A stretch of DNA of 64,000 nt from an uncultured Campylobacter sp. (GTDB lineage: Bacteria > Campylobacterota > Campylobacteria > Campylobacterales > Campylobacteraceae): NCBI RefSeq assembly GCF_963526985.1, contig NZ_CAURPW010000003.1:1-64000 (forward strand), written 5' to 3'. The notes beneath the pieces are model-generated. The model was not told where the DNA came from and searched no databases. It saw only the letters and a program-made list of their open reading frames with translations. The translations under genes were made by a program, and so were the position numbers. Shown piece after piece: positions 16,145 through 25,757 of this stretch; position 1 is the stretch's first letter, and every line of letters begins with the position of its first letter.

Positions 16145-16654
16145 TTAATTTTCCAAACTTTTCTTATGTTTTTTTATCTTTTTTATAGCCCAGTCGTAGT
16201 GCGATGAGGCGCTGCCGGCGACGTAGGAGGCTAGATTTAGCTTACCCGTAAAATCAAAATGCCCGCGAGTAAAAAGCTCCTCGTCGCTAAAATTTGCCGT
16301 AAGCGCCATTACTTTTTCGTGGGTTTGCGCTAGCAGCGCTTTAGCCTCGCAAAGCGGCGTATCTTGATGCTTGCGCCAAATTTGCGCGTTCATCTGCGGG
16401 TAGGTCTTCCAGTTATAAGGCTCGGGTAAAAACGCAGTCCGCTCGCCGCTTAAGTTTTTTTGGATGAAATTTATCAAAAGCAAGTGCCACTCGTAAAGGT
16501 GTGCTAGCACATCGCGGACGCATTTATCTCTATCCTCGAAGTCAAATTTAGCCTCTTGCTGCGCCTCGCTCAAACTCTCAACTAGCGACAAAAGTTTTTT
16601 AAAATTTGTCTCTGAAGCGTTTAGCAGGTCTATTTTATTTGTTGGTCGCGGCAT
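16145..16654 (-). CDS. ClbS/DfsB-family four-helix protein
   Basis: Encodes 169 residues that fit the ClbS/DfsB (DUF1706) family: MPRPTNKIDLL start, a long helix with LVESLSEAQQEAKF, then RDVLAHLYEWHLLLINF with the conserved His, YPQMNAQIWRKHQDTPL, and a C-terminal SSHYDWAIKKIKKH. DinB-like family members include ClbS, which protects against the genotoxin colibactin; most others have no known role. It stands alone, flanked by gene-free intervals of about 940 and 340 bases. Confidence 0.85.
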   Translation of the reverse strand: MPRPTNKIDLLNASETNFKKLLSLVESLSEAQQEAKFDFEDRDKCVRDVLAHLYEWHLLLINFIQKNLSGERTAFLPEPYNWKTYPQMNAQIWRKHQDTPLCEAKALLAQTHEKVMALTANFSDEELFTRGHFDFTGKLNLASYVAGSASSHYDWAIKKIKKHKKSLEN

Positions 16655-16998
16655 GTTTTTTCCTTTAAATTTGCTTTACGTAACTGCGGCAAATTAGCTA
16701 AATTTTACGTCTAGTTTTTAAATTTGCCCTTAAAGACGCGGGGGTTGGCGAGTAAATTCGGCTACGTTTTTCGGCGTTAAACTTGCGCTAGCTAAAACGG
16801 CGCGCGCTTTGTTAAATTCTTACCCGGCTCACGCTACCGGCGGCGATTATGCATGCCTCGCGCAAAACCGCTTTGCGCGAGAAGCGGTAGCAAAAAATGC
16901 GTAAATTTCTTTTTATGCGTTAAAATTTAGCCGAGATTTAAGGCCGAGCTAGAGCTCGCAATCGCCGCATTTATCGCTAGTCGCAATACAAACAAGCC
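16655..16998. other. Gene-free interval
   Basis: About 340 bases between two leftward genes. It has a GC-rich inverted stretch (CGCGCAAAACCGCTTTGCGCG near 16859-16880) that could be a terminator for the gene upstream or an unrelated hairpin. Nothing else is recognisable. Confidence 0.35.
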
Positions 16999-17682
16999 TT
17001 AGCGCTTCTCCTCGATTTTTAGGCTTCCTTCATTTATCGCGCCTAAAATTTCTCGCGCAAATTTGTCGTTTGGATAAAAATCTAAGTATTTTTGTAGATA
17101 AGACTTAGCGCAAATCTCGTCTTTTTGCATCAGACAAATCATCGCAAGTCCCATATTTGCGCGCTTCTGTCCCAGTTTTAAGGCAGTTTCAAACTCGCTT
17201 TTAGCCTCGCTTAGTCGCCCGCTATTTGCTAAAAAATCGCCAAATTCGGCATGTATCTCGCCGTCGTTTGGACGATGCTCCAATAAATTTTTATACGCCG
17301 CATCCGCCTTTTGCGCCGCGCCCGCGATGTCAAAGTTATGCTCCATCGTAAAAATCCTAGCCTGCGAAAGCTCAAAATACGTCCGCGCATCCTCGTCTAA
17401 ATTTGCCGCTAAGCCCTGCTCTTTTAAAAACGCAAAGGCCTTATCTAGCGTCTGTAAATCGCTAGATGCGCGCTCCCGGTCGCTTTGCGAATCAAAAGCT
17501 AGCGGATACTGACGCGCATGCGCCCACAGCTCGTCCACCGCGCTAAAAATGCCGCCGATGTCGATGCTTTGCTTGCCGCTAGCGTCCTTTTTTAGCATCG
17601 CCGCGTGGTCGTAAGGTCTATAAGGCGCGGCAAAACTCACGCTAGAAATAAGCGCCAGCGCGCAGATAAATTTAAAAATCAT
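16999..17682 (-). CDS. Periplasmic TPR-like protein
   Basis: Encodes 227 residues with a signal peptide (MIFKFICALALISSVSFA, cleavage before APYRPYD). Tetratricopeptide-like helices start near residue 115 and include AYKNLLEHRPNDGEIHAEFG and the following FLANSGRLSEAKSEFETAL. A single CxxxDEIC pair (CLMQKDEIC) lies near the C-terminus. Probably a periplasmic scaffold; partner unknown. No operon neighbours. Confidence 0.75.
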   Translation of the reverse strand: MIFKFICALALISSVSFAAPYRPYDHAAMLKKDASGKQSIDIGGIFSAVDELWAHARQYPLAFDSQSDRERASSDLQTLDKAFAFLKEQGLAANLDEDARTYFELSQARIFTMEHNFDIAGAAQKADAAYKNLLEHRPNDGEIHAEFGDFLANSGRLSEAKSEFETALKLGQKRANMGLAMICLMQKDEICAKSYLQKYLDFYPNDKFAREILGAINEGSLKIEEKR

Positions 17683-18409
17683 TTTATTTCCTTTAAGTCA
17701 AAATTAGGTATAAATTTTACGGTAAAAATGCTTAATTTTAGCCGCTTGCGCCTGCTCGGGCGGTTTTTGCAAAGGCTAGGCGCCGTAATTTAGCCGCCTA
17801 TCGCCAAAGCCGGCAAACGAATAAATTTTACCGCGCCAAGACGCAATATTTACTAGCCGTTCGTTTCGGGTCTCACGTTCTAGCGGTGTTTTGATTTCTG
17901 CGCGCCAAATAGATGTCGCATTTGCAAATCTACTAGACAGCACCTTGTGAGCGAGCATGGATAGCCGCAGTTAATCTGCCGCGTTTCGTTCCAATTTGTT
18001 TGCGGCACGCTAATGCGCGGCAAACCGTTCATAGCTAGCGATAATGCAGCGGCTAGTCGCGCCGCTGAGTCGCTTTTATCCATAAACGTAGCCTTGGCCG
18101 CTTAAGTTTGCATAGCGCAAGCATGCGGCTTTGTTTAGACAAAATCTTTTTTAAACGCAAATAAAGGCTTATGATATCGGCGCCGTTTTGCCGTACGAGC
18201 GCTACCGCTAAATCCTACAGGATAGAACCAAAAGCCGTAATTTTTAAAAATTAATTTTGCCGAAATTTAAACAAATAGGGTTTATTTAAAATTTAACGCC
18301 GTTTAACGAAAAAAGATGGCGTCGCGGCATAAATCTCGGCAACAGTCGCAAATTTAAAAAGCGGATAAAACGTGAATATTAAATCTAAAAGCCAAAAAAG
18401 AGAAATTTA
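17683..18409. other. Gene-free interval
   Basis: About 730 bases without a supported gene. Short frames (60-67 codons) on both strands have no ribosome sites and overlap each other. The composition is less AT-rich than in the other gaps, so a decayed gene is possible, but I see no recognisable remnant. Confidence 0.4.
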
Positions 18410-18425
18410 GGGGTCTTACGACCCC
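18410..18425 (-). terminator. Terminator of the frd operon
   Basis: Read leftwards, GGGGTC, a 4-base loop and GACCCC form a 6-bp GC stem directly after the frdB stop, followed by TAAATTTCTCTTTTTT. A textbook intrinsic terminator for the operon. Confidence 0.8.
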
Positions 18426-18429
18426 TTGG

Positions 18430-19149
18430 CTACTTTACCGCAGCCATCTTTCTGCGCATGTAAGCGATCCTGCTTTGTAGCGGGAGGTGTTTAGGGCAGT
18501 TATCCTCACAGCCTAGCAGCGTCATACAGCCAAATACGCCGTCATCGTCGCCGATAAGCTCGTAAAAGTCCTCATCAGTTCGTTTATCAAGCGCGTCGAT
18601 TTTAAATCTTGCTACGCGGTTAAGTCCGACCGCACCGATGAAATCAGGCCTCATGATAGCCGTACCGCATGCAGCCACGCAGATACCGCACTCGATGCAG
18701 CGGTCAAGCTCAAATACTTCCTGTGCTACCTCAGGTTCAACCTTTTCCTCAAGCTTAGAGATATCGGTCTCATGGTCTGTATGTATCCAGCTCTCCACGC
18801 GCTTACTCATCGCGTTCATCCAGTTGCCCGTGTCTACGCTTAGGTCTTTTAGTAGCTTAAATACCGGCAGAGGCATAAGCTCGATCACGCCGTTTGGATA
18901 GTCTTTGGTTAGTGTACGGCAAGCAAGCTTTGGCGTACCGTTAACTAGCATACCGCAGCTACCGCATATACCGGCGCGGCAAACGAAGTCAAAGCTAAGA
19001 TCCGGGTCAAATTTCTCGCGAATTTGATTTAACGCTATAAAAAGCGTCATGCCGTCGGTTTCTTCTAGCTCGTAGGTCGCGAAATGCGGCTTTGAAATTT
19101 TGCTTAACGGATTATATTTAAATGCTTTTATGGTTATTTTTCTACTCAT
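18430..19149 (-). CDS. frdB: Fumarate reductase iron-sulphur subunit
   Basis: Encodes 239 residues that carry electrons from the cytochrome b subunit to FrdA. Cysteine sets for three clusters are visible: the 2Fe-2S ferredoxin motif CRAGICGSCGML with a later Cys, then CIECGICVAAC and CMTLLGCEDNCPKHLP for the 4Fe-4S and 3Fe-4S clusters. Its start overlaps the frdA stop by 8 bases. It acts on the cytoplasmic side of the inner membrane in menaquinol-dependent fumarate respiration. Confidence 0.97.
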   Translation of the reverse strand: MSRKITIKAFKYNPLSKISKPHFATYELEETDGMTLFIALNQIREKFDPDLSFDFVCRAGICGSCGMLVNGTPKLACRTLTKDYPNGVIELMPLPVFKLLKDLSVDTGNWMNAMSKRVESWIHTDHETDISKLEEKVEPEVAQEVFELDRCIECGICVAACGTAIMRPDFIGAVGLNRVARFKIDALDKRTDEDFYELIGDDDGVFGCMTLLGCEDNCPKHLPLQSRIAYMRRKMAAVK

Positions 19150-21160
19150 ATCCTATTCCTGCTCTTTCGTTTGGTGCTTTATATTTAGGCTGAAGATCAT
19201 AGTGCATTAGCGCTTCTTGGATCTCGTATCTGCCTTTGCCTTCGGCTTCCATTTTGGCGCGGATCTCATCGACCTGCGCTTGGCGTACGGCACTGTCGGG
19301 GTGCTCGATGATGTTACCCTTAGCTCCGTATCCGCGGAATGCCGGCGGAATTTCCATTTTCATAATATCAAGCGGCTCATACACGATAGTCGGTAGTGTA
19401 TCGCCCTCTTTCCAGCTAGTTAGAGTTCTGTTTAGCCAGTTTAGGTCGTCGCGTTTCGGATAGTCCTCGCGGCAGTGCGCTCCGCGGCTCTCGGTGCGGT
19501 CAAGCGCGCCTTTTGCGATACAAAGGGCCAGTTTTAGCATCTTTGGTACGCGGTAGGCTTCCTCAAGCTCAGGGTTGCCAAATAGCGCCTTGTTTGTGAC
19601 TTTGACGTCTAAAGATTGCTTATAAAGCTCCTCTAGCTCTTTTACCGCTACGGCTAGACCTTCGCCCGTTCTAAAGATCGCCACGTGCTCCCACATGATG
19701 TCTTTCATCTTGTTTTTGATCTCAAATACGTTAAATTTGCCCTCTTTTTCGACAAGGCTCTTTAGATACTCTTCCTCTTTTTTAACGAATTTTTCGATAT
19801 CGTTAGTATTTATCTCGATCTCGTGTTTACCGCAGTAGTCGGCAAAATAATCCCCCACGATCATGCCCGCGACGACAGTTTCTGAAACGGAGTTGCCGCC
19901 TAGACGGTTAAATCCGTGCATATCCCAACAAGCAGCCTCGCCGGCGCTAAATAGACCCGCTAGCGTCGGACTCTCGCCTGTAGGCTTAGTTTTTATGCCA
20001 CCCATAGAGTAGTGCTGCATAGGCAATATCGGCGCCCAGCCTTTACCGCGTTGGCGACCGTTTTCGTCGGTATATACTTCGGTGTCGGCAGGGTCGATGC
20101 CGTTAAAGATTTCGCAAATTTCTTGAACGTCGCGTAAGTTTTTCTCGATATGCTCGCGTCCTAGGATCGAGATATCTAGCCAAACGTGATATCCGTATGG
20201 GCTAGGTACGCCTTTACCAGCGCGGATATGCTCCATGATGCGGCGGCTTACGACGTCGCGGCTAGCTAGTTCTTTTTTCTCAGGCTCGTAGTCTGGCATA
20301 AAGCGATATCCGTCCACGTCGCGTAAAATTCCGCCGTCGCCGCGGCAACCTTCCGTTAGCAAGATACCGCTCGGAACGATCGGAGTCGGGTGAAACTGCA
20401 CCGCTTCCATATTTCCTAGCTGAGCTACACCGGTCTCAAGAGCGATGGCTGCGCCGATACCCTCGCAAACTACGGCGTTTGTGGTGTGCTTATAAACCCT
20501 TCCGTAGCCGCCCGTAGCGATTAGCGTGCCTTTTGCGACGTATGCAGTGATCTCGCCGTTAACTAGATCGCGAACGATCGCGCCGTAACAGCGGTTGTTT
20601 GCGTGGATTAGCGCGATAGCTTCTTTTCTATCGTGGATTTCGACATTGTGCTTTAGAGCTTCGTTCGCTACGGCAAAAAGCATAGTGTGACCGGTGGCGT
20701 CGGCCGTAAAGCATGTTCTCCATTTTTTAGTTCCGCCAAAGTCGCGAGAGTGGATGAGTCCGTGGACCTCTTCTTTTTCTACGATAGTCGTTTTTTGAGC
20801 GTTGATGATAGCGCTTCTCTCGCCTTTTGTTATACGAGTCCAAGGCACGCCCCAAGCGGCTAGCTCGCGAATCGCCTTAGGCGCGGTTTGACAAAACATA
20901 CGCGCAACTTGCTGATCGCAGCCCCAGTCGCTACCTTTTACCGTGTCGGCAAAGTGTACGTCCTCGTTGTCGCCTTCGCTCATTTTTGAATTTCCCAAAG
21001 AGGCTTGCATGCCGCCTTGCGCAGCCGCAGAGTGCGAGCGTTTAACGGGAATTAGGCTTAAAACTACCGTACTTAGCCCCTTTTCTCCAGCGGCAACGGC
21101 AGCGCGAAGCCCCGCTAGACCGCCTCCGATAACTAATGCATCATAATATTTTACGTTCAT
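19142..21160 (-). CDS. frdA: Fumarate reductase flavoprotein subunit
   Basis: Encodes 672 residues. The FAD-binding GGGLAGLRAAVAAGEKGL and the SHSAAAQGGMQASLGN segment with the FAD-linking His are present, as is HGLIHSRDFGGTKKW near the active site and GFNRLGGNSVSE in the FAD domain. The length is in the range of the epsilonproteobacterial enzyme and longer than the enteric FrdA. It reduces fumarate to succinate as terminal electron acceptor. AAGGAG precedes the ATG, 18 bases after frdC. Confidence 0.98.
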   Translation of the reverse strand: MNVKYYDALVIGGGLAGLRAAVAAGEKGLSTVVLSLIPVKRSHSAAAQGGMQASLGNSKMSEGDNEDVHFADTVKGSDWGCDQQVARMFCQTAPKAIRELAAWGVPWTRITKGERSAIINAQKTTIVEKEEVHGLIHSRDFGGTKKWRTCFTADATGHTMLFAVANEALKHNVEIHDRKEAIALIHANNRCYGAIVRDLVNGEITAYVAKGTLIATGGYGRVYKHTTNAVVCEGIGAAIALETGVAQLGNMEAVQFHPTPIVPSGILLTEGCRGDGGILRDVDGYRFMPDYEPEKKELASRDVVSRRIMEHIRAGKGVPSPYGYHVWLDISILGREHIEKNLRDVQEICEIFNGIDPADTEVYTDENGRQRGKGWAPILPMQHYSMGGIKTKPTGESPTLAGLFSAGEAACWDMHGFNRLGGNSVSETVVAGMIVGDYFADYCGKHEIEINTNDIEKFVKKEEEYLKSLVEKEGKFNVFEIKNKMKDIMWEHVAIFRTGEGLAVAVKELEELYKQSLDVKVTNKALFGNPELEEAYRVPKMLKLALCIAKGALDRTESRGAHCREDYPKRDDLNWLNRTLTSWKEGDTLPTIVYEPLDIMKMEIPPAFRGYGAKGNIIEHPDSAVRQAQVDEIRAKMEAEGKGRYEIQEALMHYDLQPKYKAPNERAGIGYE

Positions 21161-21178
21161 TTTTTAAAGCTCCTTTTC

Positions 21179-21877
21179 CTAAAGACTGATCCACACGAAA
21201 TCGGCGATCAGCGCGATGACCGCGAGCGCTCCAAAAACCGCAAATATCGCAGTTTTGGCTTTATTTCTTTTTGCGAACATCTCTTGTTTGTTTACTCCGT
21301 CGATGCTTATCCATTTTACGTATAGGCGGTACATTCCCACGCTAGCGTGAACAACCATGAAAACAAGTAGCGCGAAGTAAAAAATTTCTAATTGATGAAA
21401 ATTTTTAGCTGAATTATCTGCAGTAATATGTCCGCCAAAGACTATATCAACTAGGTGCGCGCTAGCTGCGAAAAATAGAGCAAAACCGGTTAAAAACTGA
21501 AACCACCAAAGCGTAGTATCAAGGTGTTTCATGCGGTCTTTATGACCTTTAAACATAATGTATTGTCTATAGTTTGCGGGAAATTTCCTCATCGCTAAAA
21601 ACGCGTGAGCGATAAAAACGGCGAATATTACCGCAGCTATGACGTTAGTGATCCACCACGTAGCCTCGCCGAATAAAAATTTAGCCTCCGCAAACCCTAC
21701 GACAGCGTTAAATGCGCCTTTACCAAACAAGATGGTAGAGGTAAAAATCATATGACATAAAATAAAACAGGCCAAAATTAGTCCCGTTATACTTTGCCAT
21801 CTGTCCCAAACGGCAGGAGTACGACTTTTTTTCGTATCCGCTTGCCTACCCAAGAAGCCCTCGATTAGCCCACTCAT
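21179..21877 (-). CDS. frdC: Fumarate reductase cytochrome b subunit
   Basis: Encodes 232 residues with five membrane spans. Histidines placed to bind two hemes b sit in span I (ACFILCHMIFTS), II (FIAHAFLAMRK), III (AASAHLVDIV) and IV (MVVHASVGMYR). This is the Wolinella-type diheme subunit that oxidises menaquinol and anchors FrdAB. It is the first gene of the operon; the upstream leader contains TATGATAAC on this strand as a plausible -10, then AGGAGGG before the ATG. Confidence 0.96.
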   Translation of the reverse strand: MSGLIEGFLGRQADTKKSRTPAVWDRWQSITGLILACFILCHMIFTSTILFGKGAFNAVVGFAEAKFLFGEATWWITNVIAAVIFAVFIAHAFLAMRKFPANYRQYIMFKGHKDRMKHLDTTLWWFQFLTGFALFFAASAHLVDIVFGGHITADNSAKNFHQLEIFYFALLVFMVVHASVGMYRLYVKWISIDGVNKQEMFAKRNKAKTAIFAVFGALAVIALIADFVWISL

Positions 21878-21980
21878 GAGCCCTCCTAAATTTGAAATGC
21901 GTTATCATAACTTAAAAATAATTTAAACCATGATACTAAAAAAACGATCTAATAGTAGCGTAAATTACTTTAAAAACTTT

Positions 21981-22796
21981 TTAAAAATTTGTATATTTTT
22001 TATTTAAGATTACATAAAGTAAAATACCGCAGGCAAGCATTAAAAGAGATAAAATTTGTCCCATTGATAAATTTAAAAACACGAAACCCAACCCAAAATC
22101 AGGCTCTCTAAAGAACTCGCAGATAAATCTAGCCAAAGTATAAAGCACGGCATAAAGCGCGATAAGCTCGCCGTCAAATTTCTTAAATCGTCTATAAATA
22201 AAAAGAATAGCAAAAACGACAAGTCCCTCTAAAACGGCTTCGTAAATTTGCGACGGGTGACGCATCTGTCCCGCGACATTGATCGCCCATGAGACGTCCG
22301 TGATACGACCGAACAGCTCTTGGTTTAAAAAATTTCCGATACGACCAAAAAAATATCCAAGCGGAATGCTAAGCGCGACGAGATCCAAAAGCTGCCACAA
22401 ATTTTGCTTAAATTTACGGCAAAAAGCCCACGTAGCTATCAAAAACCCAACCACCGCGCCGTGATAGCTCATACCGCGGATACCGACGAATTCGCCGTTG
22501 TGAAAGGGGTTAAAAATTTGCCAAGGATGAGTGAGATAATAAGCGGTATTTGGATCGTAAATGACGATATAGCCGAGCCTTGCGCCCAGTATCACGCCGA
22601 TTTCCACCCAGAAGAAATAGTTATCAAGCAGCGAATTTGAAATTTGCATATTATCGCGCTTGACGATAAATTTAGCCATCCCGAGCGCCACCAAAAGCGC
22701 TAGGACGTACATCATCCCGTACCAGTGCACCTTGATGCCAAACAGCTCAAACGCGACGGGATCAAAATTTATATAAAAGTCGTTCCACCAACTCAT
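21981..22796 (-). CDS. lgt: Prolipoprotein diacylglyceryl transferase
   Basis: Encodes 271 residues with about seven membrane spans. The Lgt signature GRIGNFLNQELFGRITD is present with the essential Arg, along with RGMSYHGAVVGF containing the catalytic His region. The enzyme adds diacylglycerol to the lipobox Cys of preprolipoproteins at the inner membrane, for example the lipoprotein at 11895. The start overlaps the stop of the TorD-like gene by 4 bases, so the two are coupled. Confidence 0.97.
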   Translation of the reverse strand: MSWWNDFYINFDPVAFELFGIKVHWYGMMYVLALLVALGMAKFIVKRDNMQISNSLLDNYFFWVEIGVILGARLGYIVIYDPNTAYYLTHPWQIFNPFHNGEFVGIRGMSYHGAVVGFLIATWAFCRKFKQNLWQLLDLVALSIPLGYFFGRIGNFLNQELFGRITDVSWAINVAGQMRHPSQIYEAVLEGLVVFAILFIYRRFKKFDGELIALYAVLYTLARFICEFFREPDFGLGFVFLNLSMGQILSLLMLACGILLYVILNKKYTNF

Positions 22797-23353
22797 CTAG
22801 GCACGACTCTGACTTTTAGCGTATTTTCGATACCGCTCGCAAAATCCTCAAAAAGATAACCCATCGCGCGGTAAAATTTACTTTTCGCTTCGCTTTGCAA
22901 AACGGGGGCTAGTTTTTTGGCGTACGGCAGCAGATACGAGCTTAGCAAAACGCCCAAAATTTCCTTCGTTAGCTCGTCTTGTTTTAGCTCGACTATCCAC
23001 GAAAAAAACGAAAGTTCGTTCGTGAGGCTATCAACCGCGCTGACGTTTAAATTCGGGCTAAATTTGCACTTTTTATAAAAGCCCTCCAGGCGCGCCTTAT
23101 CGCCCTCGAAAAAGAACTCCGCGTTAAAATATTTTTTCAAATTCGCAAAGTCTTTCGCGATCTCTTCTATGCTTTCGCCTTTTACCGATTCCTCGTATAG
23201 CGCGCGTCCTTTGGCGTTCGCTTCGCTATCGTTTGTTATTATCCATTTTGGATTTTTATTTAGCTCGCTAAAAAGCTTCGCGCTTGGCGGCAGAGCGAAA
23301 TTTAACGCAAATATCCTTGCGATCACGGCGTAAAATTTACCTAAATTCATCAT
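22793..23353 (-). CDS. TorD-family chaperone
   Basis: Encodes 186 residues with the TorD/DmsD pattern: an N-terminal FYAVIARIFALNFALPPSAK, the central DSLTNELSFFSWIVELKQDE, and a C-terminal LLPYAKKLAPVL followed by SKFYRAMGYLFEDF. These cytoplasmic chaperones bind Tat signal peptides and help insert the molybdenum cofactor in reductases. The window has a likely client, the Tat-dependent TorA-like enzyme at 36778, although formate dehydrogenase elsewhere is equally possible. AAAGGAAA lies before two tandem ATG codons. Confidence 0.75.
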   Translation of the reverse strand: MMNLGKFYAVIARIFALNFALPPSAKLFSELNKNPKWIITNDSEANAKGRALYEESVKGESIEEIAKDFANLKKYFNAEFFFEGDKARLEGFYKKCKFSPNLNVSAVDSLTNELSFFSWIVELKQDELTKEILGVLLSSYLLPYAKKLAPVLQSEAKSKFYRAMGYLFEDFASGIENTLKVRVVPR

Positions 23354-23394
23354 TTTCCTTTTTTTGCGGGATTTTACAAAATTTAGGCTAAATT

Positions 23395-25557
23395 TTAGAT
23401 TTGCTTAAATCGTAATCTGATCGAATTTAACACGACAGTAACCGAGCTAAAGCACATCGCTGCAGCCCCGTAAACAGGCGTTAGCATAAATCCTAACGGC
23501 GCAAAAACTCCCGCCGCGACGGGGATACAAACGGCGTTATAAACAAACGCCCAAAATAAATTTTGCTTTACCGTTTTCATCGTCTCGTTGGCTAAATTTA
23601 TCGTAGCTACCGCGCTTTTTAAATCGTTTTTTACCAAAACTACATCGCCGGCGTCTTTTGCGATGTCCGCGCCGCTACTCATCGCGATGCCCGCATTTGC
23701 TTGCTTTAGCGGTGCGGCGTCGTTGATACCGTCGCCGACAAACAGCACTCCGCCCTCTTCTTGCAGGCGTTTTATGGTTTCAAATTTTTCATTAGGCAGC
23801 ATACCTGCAAAGACCTTTTCTATACCTAGTTTGCCAGCCACGTTTTTAGCGGTGAAGGCGTTATCTCCGGTTAGCATCACAGGCGTTACGCCGGCGTTTT
23901 TTAGGCTTTGCATAGCCTGCACGGCGTCTTCTTTTACCGTGTCGCTAAGCGCTATAAATCCAACGTAAATTTTATCCACGGCCGCGAGTATTACGCCGTT
24001 TCCTTCGTTTTGCGCTTTGGCGATTTGCTCTTTAGCCTGAGCGCTTATCTCCACGCCAAGCTCGCTTAAAAATGCTTCATTGCCCGCTATCACGCTCTCA
24101 TCGTCGCTTTTTACGCCGCGTCCGGCGATATTTTCAAAGCCCTTTTCGTCGCCTAAAATTTTAAGCCCCAGCTCGTTTGCGTACCTAACGATAGCGGCTG
24201 ATATCGGATGCGAGCTTTTGGTCTCTAATGCGGCGATTTTGGCTAAATTTTCATCGTTTATATCGGTAAAATTTACCGAAATTTCGCCCTTGGTTAGCGT
24301 TCCGGTTTTGTCAAATACCGCGTATTTCACGCCGCCTAGAACCTCTAAAACCTCGGGATTTTTAATGAGGATTCCGTTTTTAGCGCCCAGAGATAGCGAG
24401 GAGACGATAGCTATCGGAGTAGCTAGCCCCAGCGCGCAAGGACACGAGATAATGAGCACGCAAACCGCGCTTAGCACGCCCTGTAGCGCATTTCCCGTAA
24501 TCGCAAACCATGCAAAAAACGTAACGACGGCGATAGCGATCACGCTAGGCACGAAGATATTTGCCACGCGGTCGGCAAAGCGGCTAATAGTCATCTTTTT
24601 GCTCGACGCATCGCTTAAAAGCTCTAAAATTTGCGACAAAAGCGTTTGATTAGCGAGCTTTGTAACCTTTACGTTGATGTAGCCGTTTAAATTTATCGTT
24701 CCGGCATTGACCTCGTCGCCTTGTTTCTTGTAGACAGGGAGGCTCTCGCCCGTTAGCATCGAGGTATCGATCTCTGCGCCGCCGTTTATCACGACTCCGT
24801 CGCAAGGCACCGCGTAGCCACTCTTTACGACCGCGACGTCGCCTATTTTTAGGCTCACGGCATCCACTTCCAGCGCGCTACCGTCTTTTTGTAGTACGAG
24901 AGCAGTCTTTGGCGACATATTCATGAGCGATTTTATATAATCGCCCGCGCGAGCTTTTGAGCGCTCTTCTAAAAATTTACCCAGCAGCACGAAAGCCGTT
25001 ATCATGGCTGCGCCAGAAACGTAGAGGTGGCGCATGTTTTCGGGTAGGTGCTCGCCCGCGATAAAAACTCCCAGCGAATACGCAAACGCCGTGCTTGTTC
25101 CCAGCGCGACGAGTACGTTCATATCGAAATTTTTATTTTTTAGCGCGCCGTAAGCATGGATGAAAAAATCCCGCCCGCACGTAGCTATCGTAATAAAGGC
25201 AAGCGCCAGCATAATAGCTGATTTTGCCACACTTGGCTGCTCGCTCATCTCAAGCGCCATGATCACCGCGCTAAAAGCTGCAGCGGCTAGGAAATTTCGG
25301 CGTAAATTTAAGATATGTTTCTCGCGCTTGGCTTCAAATTCCGCCAAATCCTTTGCCACGCCGTAGCCTAGTTTTTTTATCTTTTCTTCTATCGCGGCTT
25401 GTACTTCGGCGCTTTCTATGATAAATTCACCCGAGCCGTTTGCAAAGCTGACCTTCGCATCTATCACGCCCGAGATCTTTTTAGTTACGCGCTCGATGGC
25501 GTTTGAGCAGTTTACGCAGGTCATGCCCGCGATGTTTAGTTTGATATTTTGCATCAA
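23395..25557 (-). CDS. copA: Copper-exporting P1B-type ATPase
   Basis: Encodes 720 residues. A single N-terminal heavy-metal domain (GMTCVNC, residues 11-17) is followed by membrane spans, the actuator motif MLTGESLPV, the transport motif SCPCALGLATP, the phosphorylation site DKTGTLTKGE, the nucleotide-binding HP pair in SSHPIS, and GDGINDAAPL. CPC with this layout is typical of Cu(I) export. It overlaps the copZ stop by 4 bases. Confidence 0.96.
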   Translation of the reverse strand: MMQNIKLNIAGMTCVNCSNAIERVTKKISGVIDAKVSFANGSGEFIIESAEVQAAIEEKIKKLGYGVAKDLAEFEAKREKHILNLRRNFLAAAAFSAVIMALEMSEQPSVAKSAIMLALAFITIATCGRDFFIHAYGALKNKNFDMNVLVALGTSTAFAYSLGVFIAGEHLPENMRHLYVSGAAMITAFVLLGKFLEERSKARAGDYIKSLMNMSPKTALVLQKDGSALEVDAVSLKIGDVAVVKSGYAVPCDGVVINGGAEIDTSMLTGESLPVYKKQGDEVNAGTINLNGYINVKVTKLANQTLLSQILELLSDASSKKMTISRFADRVANIFVPSVIAIAVVTFFAWFAITGNALQGVLSAVCVLIISCPCALGLATPIAIVSSLSLGAKNGILIKNPEVLEVLGGVKYAVFDKTGTLTKGEISVNFTDINDENLAKIAALETKSSHPISAAIVRYANELGLKILGDEKGFENIAGRGVKSDDESVIAGNEAFLSELGVEISAQAKEQIAKAQNEGNGVILAAVDKIYVGFIALSDTVKEDAVQAMQSLKNAGVTPVMLTGDNAFTAKNVAGKLGIEKVFAGMLPNEKFETIKRLQEEGGVLFVGDGINDAAPLKQANAGIAMSSGADIAKDAGDVVLVKNDLKSAVATINLANETMKTVKQNLFWAFVYNAVCIPVAAGVFAPLGFMLTPVYGAAAMCFSSVTVVLNSIRLRFKQI

Positions 25558-25757
25558 ATCTTCCCTATGACGCTAAATCCCAAATCATCCAGCTCCTCTT
25601 TAAATTTCGCCTCGTCCTTGCCGTCTAAATTTACGCTCACGACCCTTGGTTCTACGCCAAGATCGACCTTTATCTCGCCGTATTCATCACCAAGAGCGTT
25701 TTTTATGGTGTTTGCGCAGTTTTCGCAGTGGATATTAGCAACCTTAAATTTAGTCAT
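25554..25757 (-). CDS. copZ: Copper chaperone / heavy-metal domain protein
   Basis: Encodes 67 residues, a single HMA fold with the metal motif HCENC near residue 9. It should hand Cu(I) to CopA. The short overlap with copA and with the acetyltransferase gene upstream suggests one leftward transcript. The motif differs slightly from the usual MxCxxC in having His before the first Cys. Confidence 0.9.
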   Translation of the reverse strand: MTKFKVANIHCENCANTIKNALGDEYGEIKVDLGVEPRVVSVNLDGKDEAKFKEELDDLGFSVIGKI

